Source: Pelosinus sp. (GTDB lineage: Bacteria; Bacillota; Negativicutes; Propionisporales; Propionisporaceae). Taken from it: a DNA stretch of 59,362 nt. Shown here piece after piece: positions 25,988 through 34,777 of this stretch (the first letter of the stretch is position 1; each line of letters starts with the position of its first letter). Under the pieces are notes generated by a model. That model saw nothing but the letters and a program-made list of their open reading frames with translations. It did not search any database and had not been told where the DNA came from. The stretch is from NCBI GenBank assembly GCA_021372375.1, contig JAJFUN010000151.1:1-59362 (forward strand), given 5' to 3'. The translations under genes and the position numbers were made by a program.

Positions 25988-26402
25988 AAATATTTTATAA
26001 ATATTAGCTAAATATCTATAAAAATTTTGTAAATATTTATTTGAACAATATCTTATTATATACCTTTTGTTGTAGAAATAAACCTGCATTTTATCGCATT
26101 TATATTTAACCTTCTGATTTGCCGTACAAAAATTAAATATAATTATCTAAATACATTAATTTTCACAGTATTACAGTTGTTTACGACTCTTTTCAAGATA
26201 AAGTAGCTAAAAAACGATCATTCCCATAAGCGGGCGGCCATTTTTAACTCTTATATTTTTATATATAATCCCCTATTAAAAAATATTTACTCATTTTTAT
26301 ACAAAAATAAACAAATTTTACTTGTAAATAGATACGGCGTTTATATATTTTATGCTATACTCAAAGTAGTAAATTAATGTCTAATTAAGGGGTGTACTAG
26401 AA
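25988..26402. other. Gene-free AT-rich divergent promoter region
   Basis: It should hold the promoter of the riboswitch transcript (minus strand) and that of the dehydrogenase gene (plus strand). A TGCTATACT extended -10 candidate sits at about 26350-26358 on the plus strand with a poor -35. The rest is very AT-rich and I see no small gene or repeat in it. Confidence 0.5.
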
Positions 26403-27278
26403 ATGAAGCAATGTACGACAATTGGATTCATCGGTATCGGCGTAATGGGAAAAAGTATGGCAGCCCATTTATTAAAAGCCGGCTATCCACTTTATGTATA
26501 CAACAGGACTAAGGAAAAAGCACAGCCACTGCTTGAACAAAATGCCCATTGGGCCGAAAATATATCCTCTTTGGCGGCTAAATGCGATGTAATCATTACC
26601 ATGATCGGCTACCCCAAAGATGTGGAAGCCGTCTACTTTGGTCAAGATGGCATTTTAGCGCATGCCAAACCAGGGACATACCTATTAGATATGACCACGT
26701 CTTCCCCCGAATTGGCAGTGAAAATATATAAGGCTGCTAAAGAAAGAGGACTGTTTTCACTAGATGCCCCCGTCTCCGGCGGTGATATAGGAGCCAAAGA
26801 AGGTAAACTGGCTATTATGGTTGGCGGAGATAAATCAGCCTTTGACGCTTGTTTACCAATCTTAGAATTAATGGGCAAAAACATTATTTTGCAAGGTTCA
26901 GCCGGCGCCGGACAGCACACTAAAATGTGCAACCAGATTGCCATTGCCAGTAATATGATGGGCGTCGCCGAAGCCATGGCCTATGCTAAAAAATCCGGGC
27001 TACAGCCGGAAACAGTGCTCAAAAGCATCGAAACAGGCGCGGCAGGCAGCTGGTCACTATCGAACTTAGCCCCGCGCATGCTAGCCGGCAATTTTGCGCC
27101 AGGCTTTTATATCAAGCACTTTATTAAAGACATGAAAATTGCCATTGATTCAGCCGAGCAAATGGGACTAGATGCTCCGGCACTGAAGCTGGCCAAACAG
27201 CTTTATGAAGAGCTTGCCAGCCAAGGAGAGGAAAATAGCGGGACACAGGCACTATTTAAATATTATAATCGGGAGTAA
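26403..27278 (+). CDS. NAD(P)-dependent beta-hydroxyacid dehydrogenase
   Basis: A 291-residue member of the 3-hydroxyisobutyrate / tartronate semialdehyde reductase family. The Rossmann motif GIGVMGKSMAAHL begins near residue 11, with NRT after strand 2. The substrate-binding motif DAPVSGGDIGAKEGKLAIMVGG and the catalytic Lys in GAGQHTKMCNQ follow. The C-terminal helical domain has FIKDMKIAIDSAEQ. The exact substrate is not readable: 3-hydroxyisobutyrate, glycerate semialdehyde or succinic semialdehyde are possible. Single-gene unit with terminator. Confidence 0.93.
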   Translation: MKQCTTIGFIGIGVMGKSMAAHLLKAGYPLYVYNRTKEKAQPLLEQNAHWAENISSLAAKCDVIITMIGYPKDVEAVYFGQDGILAHAKPGTYLLDMTTSSPELAVKIYKAAKERGLFSLDAPVSGGDIGAKEGKLAIMVGGDKSAFDACLPILELMGKNIILQGSAGAGQHTKMCNQIAIASNMMGVAEAMAYAKKSGLQPETVLKSIETGAAGSWSLSNLAPRMLAGNFAPGFYIKHFIKDMKIAIDSAEQMGLDAPALKLAKQLYEELASQGEENSGTQALFKYYNRE

Positions 27279-27285
27279 AATAAGA

Positions 27286-27307
27286 GGCCGTCACTCATGT
27301 GGCGGTC
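27286..27307 (+). terminator. Terminator of the dehydrogenase gene
   Basis: A 9-base stem with two G-U pairs (27286-27294 with 27299-27307), loop TCAT, followed by a T-rich tail. Confidence 0.75.
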
Positions 27308-27350
27308 TTTCTATCTTTATCTCCCGTTACCTTCGTCTCCATTATGTTCC

Positions 27351-27395
27351 AATTCCCCTCTTGAGAGGGGTGGCGCGTTAGCGACGGGGTGTGTT
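27351..27395. repeat. Palindromic intergenic repeat unit (CCCCTC...GAGGGG type)
   Basis: A tight hairpin CCCCTCTTGAGAGGGG (27355-27370) is followed by TGGCGC, GTTA, GCGAC and GGGGTGTGTT. The same unit occurs twice, in inverted orientation, at 49016-49123. No coding frame. Confidence 0.75.
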
Positions 27396-27449
27396 GGCTT
27401 TTAGATTGGGTTCGTATTGTTTTTAACCCCTGCCGCCCTTGCTCGCCCG

Positions 27450-27531
27450 GGGGACTGGAACCTTGTCCCTCTACTGTGAATAGAAAAGCTAATATGCCAC
27501 TCATGTTGCTTGGGACAAGGTTCCTGTCCCC
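27450..27531. repeat. Short inverted-repeat element
   Basis: Twenty-base arms 27450-27469 (GGGGACTGGAACCTTGTCCC) and 27512-27531 match as inverted repeats at 19 of 20 positions around a 42-base AT-rich loop. It is non-coding and stands next to the previous repeat. Confidence 0.75.
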
Positions 27532-27577
27532 CTCAGTGGTATTTTAGACCCGCTCCGCCAGCACTTTTTTACATGAT

Positions 27578-28684
27578 TTAAAAGTAGAAATCCCCCATGT
27601 CCTTTTCAATGATCTCTGACCCTTTACTAGTAATCTTCTTCCAGAACTCACTATGAGTGTCAATAATATCAATTAGATCCGCATACAGCACGCTATAGCC
27701 ACTGATGGCACCGACTGTATCATTAGGAATAGTGTATACTCGTATTGCATTATTGCCTAGTAAAAAGTTTTTTTCCGTCCCACCCCAGGAACTGGCAAAA
27801 TGATCATAGCTCCAACCATCCCAAAGTCCCTTTAACTTTATGCGATAACCCGTATTATCAGCTAAGCAAATTTCCTTGATGCGCGCGGCAAAATCAACGT
27901 CTTTTACAAAAAGATCCTCGATATTGTAAATTTCACCTGTTGTCAAATCAATATGTATACCGCAGTCGATTTTGTTAGGATGTGCTGTACCTAAAGTAAA
28001 GCTATCGCCCCTAAAGTGTATCCCCAGCAAAATTCCATTATAAAAGGAAACCTCGAAATCACCATGTATTGCGCTGTCGGGCGATGGATTATTTAGTGAG
28101 AGAATTTTTGTTTTCAGATTATCATTAATCTTACTTTGTAATGCACCATCAGCCATACCACTCACCTGAGGAAAAAATAGCTTACTGCCCTCCGCCTGAT
28201 ACTCACTTTTAATAATTTTGACAGCAGCTGCTGCCTTTTTTGTCTCTGCAAGCAGCACCTTTAAATCAAATGCCTGGGCTGGTTTTTTATTCTTTTCCCA
28301 TGAACGAACAAGCGCAAAGTGAAGAGTTTGCGGCTTGGCCTCAGGCTTTACAAGCAGCACAAATTCCCACCGAACAGGCCCGCCTGCCAAATACTTGTCG
28401 CCTACTGGCGCCGTATCCTTCGACACCGCTTGAATGGAATCCGCGCTATCTGAGTCAAGCTGCCAGTCATAGCCTGTTCCTCCGGCGGCGTAAAGATTAA
28501 CTTTAATATAATCACCAGGTTTTACAGTGACTTCTTGCGATGCTATTTCGCCACTCCTGCCATTCACCTCAACGGTCTTAACTACAGCATAATTATCCGC
28601 TTTTTGCTCCTCGGCAGCCGCCGCACCGATGACCGTTAACAGCATAACCAGCATTAGCGCTACTACTAAGCTACTCTTTTTCAT
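27578..28684 (-). CDS. Exported protein: I42 (chagasin-like) plus DUF3298 domains
   Basis: A 368-residue protein with a signal peptide ending near AAAEE (residue 25). Residues about 45-145 resemble the I42 cysteine-protease-inhibitor fold, with the GGTGYDW loop and a late SWEKNKKPAQAFDL strand. Residues about 155-360 resemble DUF4163/DUF3298 of the RsiV/PdaC type (FFPQVSG, a GDSFTLGTAHPN segment, DLTTGEIYNIEDLF). RsiV uses this fold to bind lysozyme. A periplasmic protease- or lysozyme-inhibitor role is plausible inference. Its own unit, divergent from tetR. Confidence 0.78.
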   Translation of the reverse strand: MKKSSLVVALMLVMLLTVIGAAAAEEQKADNYAVVKTVEVNGRSGEIASQEVTVKPGDYIKVNLYAAGGTGYDWQLDSDSADSIQAVSKDTAPVGDKYLAGGPVRWEFVLLVKPEAKPQTLHFALVRSWEKNKKPAQAFDLKVLLAETKKAAAAVKIIKSEYQAEGSKLFFPQVSGMADGALQSKINDNLKTKILSLNNPSPDSAIHGDFEVSFYNGILLGIHFRGDSFTLGTAHPNKIDCGIHIDLTTGEIYNIEDLFVKDVDFAARIKEICLADNTGYRIKLKGLWDGWSYDHFASSWGGTEKNFLLGNNAIRVYTIPNDTVGAISGYSVLYADLIDIIDTHSEFWKKITSKGSEIIEKDMGDFYF

Positions 28685-28906
28685 ATTATCACCATCCGTA
28701 TTTTTTATCTTGCCTTACGCTTGAAAAAACAAGCTGATTTACTATAATAATAAGGCAAATCAACTTGCATGCATAGTAATTTTCCAATTTAATTCTTGAT
28801 ACCCTTAAATTAATACAATAATATATACATCACTAATTATTATATTTCTAGTAATAATTGTAAACCCATCTATTTTTTAAAAAATAAAAATTTTAAATAA
28901 AGATTC

Positions 28907-28957
28907 TTGACAAATTATAGTCCCTATGCCATTATTAATTAAAACAATCGTTTGTTT
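28907..28957 (+). promoter_or_regulatory. tetR promoter and operator
   Basis: TTGACA (28907-28912), 17 bases, a CATTAT -10 (28930-28935) preceded by TGC. Just downstream lies the palindromic site AAACAATCGTTTGTTT (28942-28957), within a longer ATTAATTAAA/TTTAATTAAT symmetry. A close copy lies before the efflux genes, so it is probably the TetR operator. The 317-base gap 28685-29001 otherwise shows only AT-rich DNA. Confidence 0.75.
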
Positions 28958-29001
28958 AATTAATAATTAATGCCTTTAAGTAAAAAAGGAGGTTTACTAC
29001 T

Positions 29002-29592
29002 ATAAAAACCAATACACAAGCAAAATTAATTGAAATCGCTACACCTCTCTTTGCGACCAAAGGATTTGCCGCGGTATCTGTGCGCGAAGTAACTGATGCA
29101 GCCCAAGTTAATGTTTCTGCTATATCGTATCATTTTAGCGGCAAAGAGGGACTCTACCAAGCCGTTCTAGAAAATCAACTCGCCCCTTTAGGAGAAGCCA
29201 TGTTGGTGCAGGAAAAACTTTCTCTCTCACCGAGTGAGCGGCTAGCATTCTACGCTGAGCAGCTTGAACATATCCATAGCCAGCGGCCTTTTTTAGCCAG
29301 GTTCATGAATAGCGAGTCTATCAACCCTACTGATTACGGCGGGCCAATTATTGAAAAACATCTGGCTCAAGTCTACCACTTTATGCATACTGCTCTACAA
29401 GAGGGCATTGCCAGGGGAGACTTTCGTGCTGACTTAAATGTAAATTTTGCCGCAGTTTCGTTAGCGGGAATTTTAAATTTTTATTTTATTGCCAAACCGC
29501 TTATTCAAAGATTTAATACAGTATCAAACAATAGCAATATTAAATATGCTGCTCATGCCTTTCGTATTTATCTGCATGGTATAAGTAAATAA
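29002..29592 (+). CDS. TetR/AcrR family repressor with apparent AUA start
   Basis: About 196 residues. The HTH is complete (IEIATPLFATKGFAAVSVREV, then VSAISYHFSGKEGLYQAVL), and the C-terminal domain is of the CerR/YbiH-like DUF1956 kind. The frame has no ATG, GTG or TTG between the stop at 28981 and the HTH. AGGAGG at 28987-28992 is 9 bases before ATA at 29002, whose following codons (KTNTQAKLIEIA) are a normal TetR start. A GTG at 29080 would delete half of the HTH. The gene lies upstream of hlyD-emrB with shared operators. Confidence 0.88.
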   Translation: MKTNTQAKLIEIATPLFATKGFAAVSVREVTDAAQVNVSAISYHFSGKEGLYQAVLENQLAPLGEAMLVQEKLSLSPSERLAFYAEQLEHIHSQRPFLARFMNSESINPTDYGGPIIEKHLAQVYHFMHTALQEGIARGDFRADLNVNFAAVSLAGILNFYFIAKPLIQRFNTVSNNSNIKYAAHAFRIYLHGISK

Positions 29593-29597
29593 AAGGT

Positions 29598-29626
29598 GAG
29601 CATACCTTACAAATAAGAGTATGCTC
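29598..29626 (+). terminator. Possible terminator after tetR
   Basis: Perfect 8-base stem GAGCATAC (29598-29605) / GTATGCTC (29619-29626). A T-run starts only 9 bases later, so it is weak or partial. Confidence 0.4.
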
Positions 29627-29652
29627 GGCAGGATATTTTTTCGTCACATTCC

Positions 29653-29668
29653 AAACAAATGTTTGTTT
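29653..29668. promoter_or_regulatory. TetR operator of the efflux operon
   Basis: AAACAAATGTTTGTTT differs at only two central positions from the site at 28942-28957 upstream of tetR. It lies 35 bases before the membrane-fusion-protein gene. Confidence 0.75.
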
Positions 29669-29702
29669 TATTTTTTTAATACTTATGAAAGGGTGATAAT
29701 TC

Positions 29703-30755
29703 ATGAAAAATGCGGCAAAATTTATTAAAGTCATTATCGTACTTTTACTTGTACTCGGAGGCGGCAGCACTTATTATTATTTGCATCGCGGCGAGGTATC
29801 AACAGATAACGCCGCCATTGACGGATGCACAGTAGTAATAAGTTCGAAAGTACCTGGCTATGTGAAAACCTTACATATTCAAGATAATCAGGAGGTTAAG
29901 GCCGGCGATATTCTGCTGGAAATTGATCCAGCCGATTACATCACCAAACGCGACCGGGCTAAAGCTGCGTTAGCCGCCGCCCAAGCAGCAGCTAGCGCAT
30001 CACGCAGCAACCTCGCGACAACAAGTGTTTCCGCGCCTTTTAGTGCTAATGCAGCACAGGCTCAGGTTGCCTCAGCAGAGGCTACCTGGGAAAAAACATC
30101 TGCTGATAGACAACGCATGGAAAGTTTATTTAGCGCTGATGCCTGCTCCCGCCAGCAGCTCGATCAGGCAGTTGCGACAGAAAAATCAGCCCGCGCCACT
30201 TTAGAGCAAATGAAAGCAACCCTTCAGTCCGTAAGCACAGCACCAAGCGCAATTGCCTCGGTTAAAAGCACAAGTGAACAATTAGAAGCCCAGGTCAAAC
30301 AAGCCGAAGTAGATCTTCAGCAGGCTGAAAATGACCTAGCTAATACCAAAATTATTGCGCCCATAGACGGGCGAATTACCAAACGCAGTGTAGATCTTGG
30401 AAATTTCGTGCAAACAGGTCAGCAGCTAAGCTCACTTGTCGGCACGGATTTATGGGTCATTGCCAACTTCAAAGAAACCCAGCTTGAGCATATGCATCCC
30501 GGTCAAACTGTTGACATCCGAATTGACGCCTTTCCAAATGTAATACTGCACGGCAAAATAGACAGCCGGCAAGCAGGGACAGGTTCTCACTTTTCTCTCT
30601 TTCCAGCTGAAAATGCCACAGGCAACTTTGTCAAAACCGTCCAGCGCATACCAGTAAAAATCACTTTTGACAGTCGGCCGGATGGCAACCTGCAGCTTGG
30701 CCCAGGCATGTCGGTAGTACCAATTGTCTATACTGAAGGCAGAGGGTCAAAATGA
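29703..30755 (+). CDS. HlyD/EmrA family membrane fusion protein
   Basis: A 350-residue periplasmic adaptor. It has one N-terminal membrane helix (about 8-25), a split biotinyl-lipoyl-like domain (VSTDNAAIDGCTVVISSKVPGYV and, after the hairpin, APIDGRITKRSVDLGNFV), an Ala/Gln-rich alpha-hairpin and a C-terminal beta-barrel. It links the inner-membrane pump to an outer-membrane channel, consistent with a diderm envelope. It overlaps the pump gene by four bases (ATGA). Confidence 0.94.
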   Translation: MKNAAKFIKVIIVLLLVLGGGSTYYYLHRGEVSTDNAAIDGCTVVISSKVPGYVKTLHIQDNQEVKAGDILLEIDPADYITKRDRAKAALAAAQAAASASRSNLATTSVSAPFSANAAQAQVASAEATWEKTSADRQRMESLFSADACSRQQLDQAVATEKSARATLEQMKATLQSVSTAPSAIASVKSTSEQLEAQVKQAEVDLQQAENDLANTKIIAPIDGRITKRSVDLGNFVQTGQQLSSLVGTDLWVIANFKETQLEHMHPGQTVDIRIDAFPNVILHGKIDSRQAGTGSHFSLFPAENATGNFVKTVQRIPVKITFDSRPDGNLQLGPGMSVVPIVYTEGRGSK

Positions 30756-32308
30756 GTGATGCTGTAGAAAGCCCAAAAAGTCCCCTGCTGGTTTCTATAG
30801 CAGTTAGCCTTGCCGCCTTCATGGAGGTACTAGACACCACTATTGCCAACGTTGCTCTTTCAAATATTGCCGGGGCAATTGGCGCCACTTCTGAGGAAAG
30901 CACCTGGGTATTGACCTCCTACTTGGTCTCAAACGGCATTGTGCTGCCACTGTCAGGCTGGTTTTCAAACCTTATGGGACGAAAAAACTTCTTTATCTTT
31001 TGCATCTTAGGCTTTACCCTAACCTCTTTTCTATGCGGCATTTCGACTTCGCTGCCTATGCTTATTGTGTTCCGTTTATTACAAGGTTTAACAGGCGGCG
31101 GTCTGCAGCCAACCCAGCAGGCCATCATCAAAGACAGCTTCCCCCCTGAAAAACTGGGGATGGCCTTTGCCATCACTGGCATAACAACAGTCTTGGCGCC
31201 TATCCTTGGACCAGTGCTAGGCGGCTATATCACCGATAATTTTAGTTGGCGATGGATTTTTTTCATGAATGTGCCTGTCGGCTTAATTGCCGCCTATCTA
31301 GTCAACATTCTGGTAGTGGATACACCTGAATCCAAAAGGCAGGATACAGGTCCTGTCGATTATATTGGCCTTAGTCTGATTGCACTGGGTCTTGGCGCAC
31401 TACAAATCGTGCTGGATAAAGGCCAACAGGAAGATTGGTTTGACAGTTCTTTTATTGTGAGTTTTTCCTGCATTTCTGCTATCGGTCTCCTATTAGCAGT
31501 CTATTGGCTGCTAAAACAAAAAAATCCGGTAATCGAACTAAAACTCTTTAAAATTCCCAGCTTCAATATGTCCTGCTGGATGATTTTCTTTGTCGGCTTT
31601 GCTTTATATTCAAGCGCCACCATCTTACCTATGCTTGTACAGATGAACTTTGGCTATAATGCAACCCTGTCCGGCTTTGTCCTTTCACCAAGCGGCGTAA
31701 CCTCAATTCTGCTCATGCCGATTGTTGGAAAACTTGTAAGCAACGTTCAAGCCAAGTATCTGATTGCTTTCGGCATGCTGCTAAACGCGCTCGGCATGCT
31801 GGCAACCGGATTTATAACACCACAGACTGACTACTTTACCTTCACCGTAGTGCGTATCCTACAAACAATTGGCCTGCCGTTTTTATTTGTGTCTTGCGGC
31901 ACTCTGGCCTTCTCAAAGATTTCTGCCGAAAACAGCAGTAATGCTTCGGCGATTTTTTGCCTGATGCGTAATCTTGGGGGCAGCGTCGGTATCTCGCTGG
32001 CCACAAGCCTTATTACCCATTGCCAGCAAATCGAACAGTCAAATTTGGTGCAGCACCTGACAAATGCAGATCCCGGCTACCAAAGTACGCTTGCCAGTTA
32101 TACGCAAAAGATTATGAATTTGGGCGTCCCCTCTGCCCAAGCAGCAAACTCCGCGATGGGGCAAATATATAAAGAGCTAATCCATCAAGCCAGTATCCTT
32201 GCTTACCGGGATGTTTACAACTTGCTGGCTCTGCTCTTAATGGGTGTAGCAGTAATTGCCTTATTCATGCCAGGCAACAAACTGCACAAAAAAAATGCTT
32301 CTGCTTAA
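30752..32308 (+). CDS. EmrB/QacA-type MFS multidrug exporter (DHA2)
   Basis: A 518-residue proton-driven drug exporter with 14 predicted helices. DHA2 motifs are visible: LDTTIANVAL in helix 1, WVLTSYLVSNGIVLPLSGW, and the motif C-like region GPVLGGYITDNFSWRWIFFMNVPVG. With the HlyD-like protein it forms an EmrAB-type pump. No outer-membrane TolC gene is present locally. Induction by ligand release of the adjacent TetR is the likely control. Confidence 0.95.
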   Translation: MSDAVESPKSPLLVSIAVSLAAFMEVLDTTIANVALSNIAGAIGATSEESTWVLTSYLVSNGIVLPLSGWFSNLMGRKNFFIFCILGFTLTSFLCGISTSLPMLIVFRLLQGLTGGGLQPTQQAIIKDSFPPEKLGMAFAITGITTVLAPILGPVLGGYITDNFSWRWIFFMNVPVGLIAAYLVNILVVDTPESKRQDTGPVDYIGLSLIALGLGALQIVLDKGQQEDWFDSSFIVSFSCISAIGLLLAVYWLLKQKNPVIELKLFKIPSFNMSCWMIFFVGFALYSSATILPMLVQMNFGYNATLSGFVLSPSGVTSILLMPIVGKLVSNVQAKYLIAFGMLLNALGMLATGFITPQTDYFTFTVVRILQTIGLPFLFVSCGTLAFSKISAENSSNASAIFCLMRNLGGSVGISLATSLITHCQQIEQSNLVQHLTNADPGYQSTLASYTQKIMNLGVPSAQAANSAMGQIYKELIHQASILAYRDVYNLLALLLMGVAVIALFMPGNKLHKKNASA

Positions 32309-32338
32309 AGCAAAAGCAAGAAACTCCGGCTAGCTAAG

Positions 32339-33970
32339 TTATTTTTCAAGAAATGCCTCATATACCATTGATATAATACTGCCATATTTCCCTGTTTCAA
32401 AATTATTGGTCACAAACCGATCAACATCCCCTGGCATACTTGGCGCATGCACACGATTTGTCAAGAGAATAATAGCCATATCATGCTTAGGATCAATACA
32501 GCTGTCGATACCCGTCCAGCCGGTATGGCCGATGACCTGATCACTCGCATAGGGTCCAAACTCAAAAACTGTATCCTTATTACCGCCCTTATTCCAGCCT
32601 AGACCAATTTCTCTATCGCGGTCTGTTGGCTTAGTAAAATAGGTCAAGACAGCTTGATCACACAGCTTGTACCCGCCATAACCGCCACCATTTAAAATGG
32701 TTTGCGCCAGCACCGCTAAATCTTCAGTCCTAGAAAAAAGTCCGGCGTGACCTGATACGCCGCCTAAAGAATAATAGGCTTTTTCATCGTGTACTTCGCC
32801 TTGCAAAGTATACTGCCTTATTCCCGGGAAATATACCTGATGATCGCGCGTATTGCCATTACGCTCAGTTGCGGCAAACTGGTCTTTCAAAAAACCTTTT
32901 TGCAAAGGATTAAATAGCGTATTAGTTAGCCCCAGCGGCTGGTAAATATTTCTTTCCACATAATCATCCAGTCGCTGTCCGGTTACTTTTTCGATAATAG
33001 CACTGAGTATAATATAGTCTGTATCGCTATACACCGTTTGTGTACCAGTAGGATATACAAGCGGTGTTTTTTCGATTAATTGAAGAGTATTGGCGCGGTC
33101 CTGCGAATAAAATTCTCCTGCTTTCGCTGGATCAAAAAACTTGATTTCCGGCGCAAAGCCAGCTGAGTGCGAGAGAATATCCCGTATTTTTATTTCGTCG
33201 CGCCCTTCGCCAGTAAATTTTGGTAAATAAAGGGCTATTTTATCCTCTGGACTAACTTTTCCTTCACTGGTCAGCTTCATCATCGCCAATACTGTAGCAT
33301 ACATCTTGGTATTGGATGCCAAATCAAAAAGCGTTCCCGGTGTCATCGGCTGCCATTTGTCTAAAAGCATATCTCCCTCATATTTTTTTTGCCAGCCGTA
33401 AGCGGTATTTTTTATAATTTTGCCATCCTTAATAATTAGGAGTACTGCACCGGGAAATCCCTGGTCCACATCTCTTTGTATGAGCACATCGACCTTGGCA
33501 AGTTTTTCTTCAGAAAATCCAACCTCGCCCGGACTGCCCAAGGTAAGCTCAGGATACAAAATTTTTACATTAATGTACGCCCCATTCGGCGCAACCTGTA
33601 AAACCTTGAGAGTATTATCCCCATTCACAGTATAAGCCCCAATATCAATCTTCATCTTTCCCTGTTTAGAGGCGAGTGCTGCCTGAATTGGCACCACTTT
33701 TCCATTAATATACACCTCAGCCTGTACTGCACCATGGTTTTCTATCAGCATAGACCCTTGACCCTGATAAGCCTTAAATACCCGGCGATTTTGCGCATAA
33801 ATTCGCGTAGTGGGATTATCTTCAGGAAACTTACCATCAAATTGCGACTCCTGACACCCATTTGCTGCCTGAGTAACGACTGCGCCTTCTGCAGCCTGGG
33901 CAAAAACGCCTTGGCCTGAGAGTATCACAAATATCAACATACCCAAAACCCTTTGTAATAGTATTTTCAC
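32339..33970 (-). CDS. Exported serine hydrolase of the class C beta-lactamase family
   Basis: A 543-residue protein starting with GTG after GGGGGG. Signal peptide 1-27. A beta-rich N-terminal domain (about 45-140) precedes the catalytic domain. Active-site motifs: S219-N-T-K222 (SxxK), Y314-S-D (YxN-like, with D in place of N) and GHTGWTG near the C-terminus. It resembles PBP4b/YfeW and esterase-like members more than true beta-lactamases. The substrate is unknown; peptidoglycan peptides are possible. It is convergent with emrB. Confidence 0.9.
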   Translation of the reverse strand: MKILLQRVLGMLIFVILSGQGVFAQAAEGAVVTQAANGCQESQFDGKFPEDNPTTRIYAQNRRVFKAYQGQGSMLIENHGAVQAEVYINGKVVPIQAALASKQGKMKIDIGAYTVNGDNTLKVLQVAPNGAYINVKILYPELTLGSPGEVGFSEEKLAKVDVLIQRDVDQGFPGAVLLIIKDGKIIKNTAYGWQKKYEGDMLLDKWQPMTPGTLFDLASNTKMYATVLAMMKLTSEGKVSPEDKIALYLPKFTGEGRDEIKIRDILSHSAGFAPEIKFFDPAKAGEFYSQDRANTLQLIEKTPLVYPTGTQTVYSDTDYIILSAIIEKVTGQRLDDYVERNIYQPLGLTNTLFNPLQKGFLKDQFAATERNGNTRDHQVYFPGIRQYTLQGEVHDEKAYYSLGGVSGHAGLFSRTEDLAVLAQTILNGGGYGGYKLCDQAVLTYFTKPTDRDREIGLGWNKGGNKDTVFEFGPYASDQVIGHTGWTGIDSCIDPKHDMAIILLTNRVHAPSMPGDVDRFVTNNFETGKYGSIISMVYEAFLEK

Positions 33971-34055
33971 AATGCTTCCCCCCGTTTACTATGTAAGAAA
34001 TAAGCGTAAAAACAATTCTTCATCCGAAGCAAATAAACCTTTATTTTGCATAGCA

Positions 34056-34235
34056 CTAAGCATGTTTTTAAAAGCCTCCCCCTGTCGCTAAACGTGACAT
34101 CCCCCTCGAAGAGGGAGACTAAATTAAGAGCCTCCATCCCTGAGGGAGGTGGCGCAAAGCGCCGGAGGGAGTTGCTACCGAGGGATTACAGAGAAGCAGG
34201 GCTGTTCGCCTTAGTAACTACTAATGCGGCAGCCC
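34056..34235. repeat. Composite intergenic repeat, copy A
   Basis: A core at 34064-34172 is nearly identical to 37540-37648. It contains several hairpins (CTCCC...GGGAG pairs; GTGGCGC/GCGCC). After a variable stretch, a hairpin at 34199-34235 (GGGCTG...CAGCCC) ends the element, also as in copy B. The gene-free gap 33971-34260 holds only this. Confidence 0.8.
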
Positions 34236-34260
34236 TCTTCTTTGTTTCACGATGACTTTA

Positions 34261-34692
34261 CTATTGCAGTTTATTTATAACGTCCTTAGTTATATCAACA
34301 CCACCATACGCCACACCGTTTTTATAAAGTATTACACTAAGCTGTCTTTCCTTAGCTACTTCGGCTAAAGCTTGCTGCATCAGCTCATCAAATTGCTTTT
34401 CCATCCCTTGTTTTATTTGCATAAATTCATCATATGCCGCCTGCTGTTTAGCCTGAAACTCTTCGGGGGAAAGATTGGCTTTATCCTCCTCTAGTTGACT
34501 AGATAGTTCATTTCCCTTTTCATTAAGCTGATCTTGCAACTCTTTAAGTTTTGGGCTTTCGACTACTACCTTGTTTACATCAACAATACCTACATTTTGC
34601 ATAGCGGGGTTTACTGCTTCCGCCGAGACAGGCATTATACCTGCCAGCATCAGCAAACTAATAACCAAGAAACTAAATACTGTTTTCTTCAT
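34261..34692 (-). CDS. OmpH/Skp family periplasmic chaperone
   Basis: A 143-residue exported protein with a signal peptide ending at PVSAEA (about residue 25). The mature part begins with the family's VGIVDVNKVVVESPKLKEL segment. Long charged helices form the tentacle-like arms, and the end has the LSVILYKNGVAYGG pair of strands. Skp-like chaperones escort unfolded outer-membrane proteins through the periplasm, so this is direct support for an outer membrane in this host. The ATG follows GAGGAGG. Confidence 0.9.
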   Translation of the reverse strand: MKKTVFSFLVISLLMLAGIMPVSAEAVNPAMQNVGIVDVNKVVVESPKLKELQDQLNEKGNELSSQLEEDKANLSPEEFQAKQQAAYDEFMQIKQGMEKQFDELMQQALAEVAKERQLSVILYKNGVAYGGVDITKDVINKLQ

Positions 34693-34777
34693 TGAGTAAA
34701 GCCTCCTCTAGTTTTCTAGCTTGTCCACTTACTTTTATATACTTTTTAGTGCATAAAACCTTGCCTGGAAAGAAAAG

